A stretch of DNA of 21,600 bases. Origin: Glomus cerebriforme (Eukaryota; Glomeromycota; Glomeromycetes; Glomerales; Glomeraceae). The DNA lies in NCBI GenBank assembly GCA_003550305.1, contig QKYT01000093.1, forward strand, positions 10,078-31,677. Direction: 5' to 3'. Position 1 is the stretch's first letter, and every line of letters begins with the position of its first letter. A program made the translations under genes and the position numbers. Below the pieces are notes generated by a model. It saw nothing but the letters and a program-made list of their open reading frames with translations. It did not search any database and had not been told where the DNA came from. Positions 17,220 through 21,600 of this stretch are shown piece by piece.

Positions 17220-19420
17220 ATACATAACCTATGTGAATACTCATGAGATACAGTTAAATTAAAAATAATAAATTTATATTTACATAAATGTTTATTAATA
17301 ATCTTAATTATATTATACCAGTTATTAGCATATTGATGCACAATTCTGATTAGTTCATCTGTAATATATAATCTGTTAAATAAACAGATATATGTAAGAT
17401 TTTTTCATATTATTTTTAGGCAGTCAAAATAACTTTATGATACATATATTAAAGTAACATTATAATGGTATCCTTTAAAAGATAAGGAATAATTTTCTTT
17501 TGCACTTTTTTTTGAATTGGTACATACTATATTCTTATCCAGAAAAAATGAATCTATTTTGAAAATTTTATTAGGCTTTAAAGTTTAAATGAAATATTTT
17601 TATAATATAGCTTTAGGTTATTAGCAATTATTTAATAGGCTGATTTGAAATACAAATATTTTAGCTTCTTGAGTTAGTGGTTAATCAATAGCAAATCATT
17701 ATTCTTAATATAACATATCTCTTCTTTTTTTCCATTAAACATTCAATAAAGCTTATTTTTAAGTATGAGATTAAAAATTTCATTAGTTTTTCCTGAATTA
17801 GTACTATAGTTAGAGATTAAAAGCATAAAAGTTCATTGTATTTTTGGATATCTTTAATCTTATTAATATGGTATATAAGCCTTTTAACTGGCTCAAGCTT
17901 TTTTATTTTCATATCAAACTAAGTATTAATAATGAATTAATAATATACTAAAAATAATCTTTTTTTAATTTTTTGCTTTTATTCAAAAACTCTTCCTCAA
18001 TTAGCATATATCTAATATATACTTTCTAGCAAAATTAAAAAACTATTGTCATAATATTTTGTCATAGGCAAAATTAATTATAATGGTTATAATTTTTACT
18101 AATAAAATATATGAATTATGTCAAATTATGTCTTTATGTTATGTCAGTTATAATTCAAAAAATTCTATTTCACAGGAATATATCCTGTTTTTTTTGATTA
18201 TGCATCTTTTGTGTTTTCAAATTTTCACTCTTCTAATGATATAAACTATTATGATGATAATGGAATTCAAATGCAAGATACAATTTCTCATTATTTTTAT
18301 TCAAGTATAATTTATCTAAGAATTTAGTCCTGCATAATGAAAATTTTTTACCTAACAAATCCTTAAAAATATATTAGCATTTATGCTTTTGAGTATGATA
18401 GTATAAAGGATATTATTTAAATTTTTTCATGATATATTTTAGTGACTATTCTACTGATATGTACTATTTTCATAAAACCAAAAATATATATAGTATTATG
18501 ACTATTTATTTGTCTAATCTTTTCTAAATATTAACCACTATGTATCTTAGTATAATTCTCAGCCTAAGTTATCTTATTATTAGAAGCATAAATGAAATAT
18601 ATAAATAATATATTTTAAGATAAATAACTAACCTTTTCTAAATTAGCTATTAATATGAATTCTTCTTACATAAATCTATAAGATGATGCATATTTTTTAT
18701 TAAGATAATATAAAACTAGTTCATTCTTTACAATAATAACTTTTTAGATTTTATGAAAACTTGGATTAAATGTGAAATTTGTAATTCTTTTCTGATTCTT
18801 TATACTTTTTTCCTATTTTGCATTGGCAAGCAAGTACTAATAAACTGTATCACTTTTCTTTAATATTATTTCATCTTTTTTAATTGAATACTTATATTTC
18901 ATTAATAATTTAAATTCAACTCATTCTAATGCAATAACTTTCATAGGCTCAAGTCCCTATTTTTCTAATCCTAATTTCCAAATGAGATGTGTAAGATAGT
19001 TATTTAAGTAATCAACAATTACTGATATATGTTTAATCTATACTTTTATTAATCTAGAATTGAAAGATATTAATTTAATAGCATACTAAATTTTATATAG
19101 AATTTTTAAGAGTATTTAATTGAAATGCTTTAAAAAGCAAGTTTTCTATAACTATATAAACTAATCACTTAAATTGTGATATTATGCTTTTGCATTAGTT
19201 AAGAGATTTCACTCATAAATTTATGATTTCCATCATATTATAAAAACTTTGGTCATATATATTAGCAAATTATTTCAATTACTATATACTCTTTTAAATG
19301 CTTTAACAATTTTAAAATTTTTTTTTAATCTAAGAAGAACTAAATTTTTTTTACATGTATCTTTTAAGAATTTAGAATTAGAATAATATTTGATTGGATG
19401 ATAATATATATCATGCAATA
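17220..19420 (-). pseudogene. Eroded minus-strand coding region, about 2 kb, unidentified
   Basis: Not recognised. Read right to left with stops tolerated, the same kind of non-random protein sequence appears repeatedly: LRLKKNFKIVKAFKRVYSN (near 19320), DYLNNYLTHLIWKLGLEK (near 18990), GLEPMKVIALE, VEFKLLMKYKYSIKKDEIIL, NQKRITNFTFNPSFHKI, KVIIVKNELVLYYLNKKYAS and EEFILIANLEKV (to about 18640), a probable intron starting GTTAGT, AENYTKIHSG, INSHNTIYIFGFMKIVHISR, IKKLEPVKRLIYHINKIKDI (near 17890), NSGKTNEIFNLILKNKLY, FNGKKEEICYIKNNDLLLIN, KIFKIDSFFLDKNIVCTNSK and SLSFKGYHYNVTLIYVS (near 17450). From about 19015 to 18625 one frame holds with only about seven stops, several at likely Trp or Gln positions. 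No ATG-to-stop ORF of note survives, so ordinary ORF calling misses it. Confidence 0.45.
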
Positions 19421-19519
19421 TGATCTTTTTTTAATTCTTTAAATCTTATTAGAATTTATTACAATTTGCAATTAGTTCATTCTGATTCTCTTTTATAATT
19501 ACAAAAAAAATAGCATTTC

Positions 19520-19990
19520 AGAGACTTCATTCAAGTTAAAGAAAAATATATAAAGAATATAAAGTTAAGCTAAAAAAAAAAATTATTATCTTAGTAATGA
19601 ATTGCAAATAGAGGTAAATATTAATCACCAAAATAAGAGATAAATTAATCAACTGAATGGAATTATGCCTGATGTAAGCAGAAAATCCAAAATCTTAATA
19701 GAAAAATAAAATACCTTAAAAATGCTTTAGAAGAAAAAATATTAGAACTGAAGTTTAAAATCTCTAACCTAAAAAATCAACTATATCAAGCTAAGAAAGA
19801 TGTGTAATATAAGGAAAAATATGTTTTTGATTTAAAAAAGCAGTTAGTAAAATCTGAGAAGCAGGTAGAAAAATTGCAATATCAGATCAGAATTATTTCA
19901 TCACAAAAAAATTCTTCAATATAGAGAAATTTTTCAGACTTATATAATTCTAATACTAATTTGAAGATGGCAATAATTTATAAAATTAGC
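19520..19990 (+). pseudogene. Coiled-coil protein fragment
   Basis: From 19682 one frame runs to about 19985 with only two stops: KIQNLNRKIKYLKNALEEKI, LELKFKISNLKNQLYQAKKD, V and TAA, YKEKYVFDLKKQLVKSEKQV, EKLQYQIRIISSQKNSS, I and TAG, RNFSDLYNSNTNLKM. The first part is a strong coiled-coil pattern and the second a Ser/Asn-rich linker. A CAG before the first Lys may be a splice acceptor; traces of the same type (INQLNGIM) lie upstream to about 19520. Both stops could be mutated Gln or Glu codons. Resembles the coiled-coil family of the other fragments in this region, but the sequences are not copies of each other. Confidence 0.5.
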
Positions 19991-20296
19991 AATTGCTATA
20001 AATAGTTTTGTGAATAATAAAGCAATATATATAGTCACATAGTGATGACAAATTGTGATAATGAATAATGATATCATACTTTCTTATAAAATATATATTA
20101 TTCTATTTAAAAATAATAAATAAGATCAGTATTTTAGATATTTTAATATCACTAAATTTATTATGTAATTATGTTTCAAATTTTTTGGAACTAACTCTGA
20201 ATCACATATTTGGAAATCAGCTAATAAAAATCTCAGATTTTGATAAATTTTTATATTAGTGGCTTATCGGTACTATGATATGTTATATATTATATA
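19991..20296. other. AT-rich stretch without a supported gene
   Basis: A 63-codon + frame at 20068-20259 is hydrophobic and Asn/Ile/Leu-rich as expected from AT-rich sequence. I do not support it as a gene. Confidence 0.45.
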
Positions 20297-20640
20297 TACA
20301 GTATGCAAAAAAAGTTATGCGTTGCAGTTGCCTTTTTGTTTTATATGTCATTTAAAAAATGGTTATTAGTTTATTCAAATAAAACATTTTTCATTTATCT
20401 TTCATAAAAAATTGATTATGATAATTTGGATTAGTATCAAATTATCATAATTTTAGCTCAAATTATGATAATTTTTGGCCAATAAAATTGCATTCATGTG
20501 ATAAAATTTGTTTCAAATTCAAACAAATAATATGAAAATCACTAAATTTTAAATGCTTATAACTTTTTATATAGGCATTTTTTTAAAAATTAGACTAGTA
20601 ATTTAATAGATTTTACTTTGAAGAATAAGATTATCAGTTT
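20297..20640 (+). mobile_element. Possible Tc1-like 5' terminus
   Basis: Starts TACAGTATGCAAAAAAAGTT followed by ATGCG; TA plus CAGT..GCAAAAAAAG is a typical Tc1-type start. The following AT-rich sequence with CTTATAACTTTTTATATAGG near 20557 is of the type seen inside such elements, by memory. No matching right end is found before the window ends, so it is a single terminus or a chance match. The right border given is arbitrary. Confidence 0.35.
20416..20450. repeat. Perfect 13-bp hairpin
   Basis: TTATGATAATTTG at 20416-20428 pairs with CAAATTATCATAA at 20438-20450 across a 9-nt loop. A further copy, CAAATTATGATAATTTTTGG, follows directly at about 20459. It may be an internal repeat of the putative Tc1-like element. 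Confidence 0.6.
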
Positions 20641-20944
20641 ATTTTTTTTAAAATCATATTATTTTTTAATGTTAAAAATTTTCCAAGTATTACAATTTTA
20701 TTATCTAGTTAAGACTTCCGGTACCATATATATTTAAAAACTTATATCATAATCAAAAAAATATAAAAAATATTTATATATAATTTCTAAGTAAAAATAA
20801 ATTTTTGAATAATAATATCAATAAAAATAGACTTTTTTCATATAAAAAAAGAATATTATATATAGAAAAAATATTATATATGATAAGTTTTTGATTTAAT
20901 TATGAAAAAGATAATTTTATAAAGACGATTTCTATTTGTACACA

Positions 20945-21280
20945 GGGTGTCTGAATATGGGGTCATAATTCTGGCCAGAATTAAATAATCTGCAATTAAA
21001 TTGCCTTTTTGGGAATTTAGTATAACCTAAAATTAGAAATACAATTGCCTTTTTATATTGTGTAATGTAGGACAATATTTCAAAAAAGAATACTTCGGCT
21101 GGCATTATGAAATCTGGCTAAAATTAGGAATGTGATGAATAAATGTGATGAATAGAATTTCACATCTTGAAAAAATTCTAAGTCCCTAGAATAAATAGAA
21201 AAAATGAAAACAGAAGGTATGACATGGGGAGATAAATTATTATATAGTAAAAAATCACGTGACCCGTATCCAGACATCCC
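20945..21280. mobile_element. 336-bp MITE-like element, TGTCTG(A/G)ATA ends (family B)
   Basis: Left end 20945-20965 (GGGTGTCTGAATATGGGGTC and on) is inverted at 21260-21280 (TGACCCGTATCCAGACATCC and one more C); they pair with one single-base gap on each side and two substitutions. No open frame of credible coding type and no clear target duplication. From about 20966 to 21262 it aligns with the core of the element at 2824-3226, including TCACGTGA next to the right end, but the terminal repeats are unrelated. Confidence 0.7.
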
Positions 21281-21348
21281 ATGTAAATTTTGAAATTTTC
21301 TTTTATAAATTATATTAATCAATTAAAATTATAATATTTATTAAGGAA

Positions 21349-21457
21349 TTGCTAAACATCGCCTGGGTGATCATCGCCTAGATGATTGTCACCTGGGTAA
21401 TCATCGCCTGGATTTTTTTTTCGAATATGTCACATGATTTATAATATATAAATATAA
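21349..21457 (-). mobile_element. Terminal fragment of family A with multiplied end repeats
   Basis: Starts TTGCTAAACATCGCC and goes on GGGTGATCATCGCC, like the end of the element at 2824. The CATCGCCTGG unit is then repeated in degenerate form about four times (21358-21412), followed by GTCACATGATTTATAATATA, which matches the inner side of the right end of the 2824-3226 element read in reverse. The rest of the element is missing; a tRNA-like sequence follows within 30 nt. Confidence 0.6.
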
Positions 21458-21485
21458 CTATTATTCATTAATGATTATTAGATTT

Positions 21486-21564
21486 GCTCAGTTAGTTCAG
21501 TGGTTAAAACGTTAGATAATTTTTTTTTATGTTAGAAACGCAGGTTCGATTCCTGTCATCGTTT
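21486..21564 (+). pseudogene. tRNA-like sequence with Pol III A and B boxes (tRNA relic or SINE head)
   Basis: A-box-like TAGTTCAGTGG at 21493-21503 and a perfect B box GGTTCGATTCC at 21543-21553. The T arm folds (GCAGG, 7-nt loop, CCTGT with one G-U pair). The acceptor halves (GCTCAGT and CATCGTT) pair badly, the D stem has one mismatch, and there is no proper anticodon stem: a run of nine T (21520-21528) takes its place and would stop Pol III. So it is not a working tRNA. A hairpin TTCGTG..CACGAA (21563-21576) follows, which would suit a tRNA-derived SINE body running out of the window. Confidence 0.5.
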
Positions 21565-21600
21565 CGTGGTCACGAAGTCACATGAATTAAAGTTACGTTA

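Noticed and set aside
18175..18330. Open + strand run reading GIYPVFFDYASFVFSNF and on
   Set aside because: About 46 codons without a partner segment on that strand, opposite a region where the minus strand shows better coding signal.
21080..21322. 80-codon minus-strand frame
   Set aside because: Falls in the core of the 336-bp MITE-like element and runs through its terminal repeat; the related core at 2.8 kb does not keep the frame.

Overview
The window reads as a strongly AT-rich piece of a eukaryotic nuclear genome made almost entirely of decayed transposable elements. I see no intact gene. Short introns (about 55-82 nt) with GT..AG borders recur inside the relics, so this is not bacterial, viral or organellar DNA. 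The mix of Tnp2/CACTA-like and Plavaka-like transposases, an integrase-like protein family that I know from memory only from arbuscular mycorrhizal fungi, and many small terminal-inverted-repeat elements points to a glomeromycotinan fungus (Rhizophagus, Gigaspora or a relative). That assignment is inference from memory; nothing was searched.

Layout. 1-2.72 kb, + strand: CACTA-type Tnp2 transposase relic with at least six introns, its start outside the window. 2.77-4.08 kb, +: a five-exon gene-like relic of unknown function ending in a Pro/Ser/Gln-rich tail and a basic patch; its first intron carries a 403-bp inverted-repeat element. 4.48-5.27 kb: two small elements, one TA-flanked and one hAT-like. 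5.46-10.14 kb, - strand: one long transposase/integrase-like relic, interrupted by a 532-bp CACTG fold-back element and by a roughly 730-bp insertion that itself holds a small element. 10.7-11.03 kb: a short ORF with 51-bp tandem repeats. 11.18-12.02 kb, -: the C-terminal part of a Plavaka/Tnp2-like transposase, split by a 224-bp hAT-like element. 12.16-12.86 kb: two direct copies of a Tc1-like terminus. 13.55-20 kb: an AT-rich stretch that looks empty but, read with stop codons tolerated, contains four eroded coding stretches on + (three coiled-coil) and one of about 2 kb on -. 20.3-21.6 kb: a Tc1-like terminus, a 336-bp element sharing its core with the one at 2.8 kb but with other ends, a terminal fragment of the 2.8-kb family, and a tRNA-like sequence with A and B boxes.

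How the parts relate. This is a nested transposon graveyard. Two insertions can be resolved to the base: the fold-back element (3-bp duplication) and the 224-bp element (8-bp duplication); in both, removing the element and one duplicate rejoins the host relic in frame, which confirms both the ends and the host reading frame. Many stop codons in the relics sit where a C-to-T or G-to-A change would have made a stop from Gln, Arg or Trp codons, suggesting decay under cytosine methylation or a RIP-like process. I found no CRISPR array, rRNA, intact tRNA or operon, and nothing that I can call a new working biological system; the best candidates for novelty are the intron-containing integrase-like family and the modular element family with interchangeable ends.
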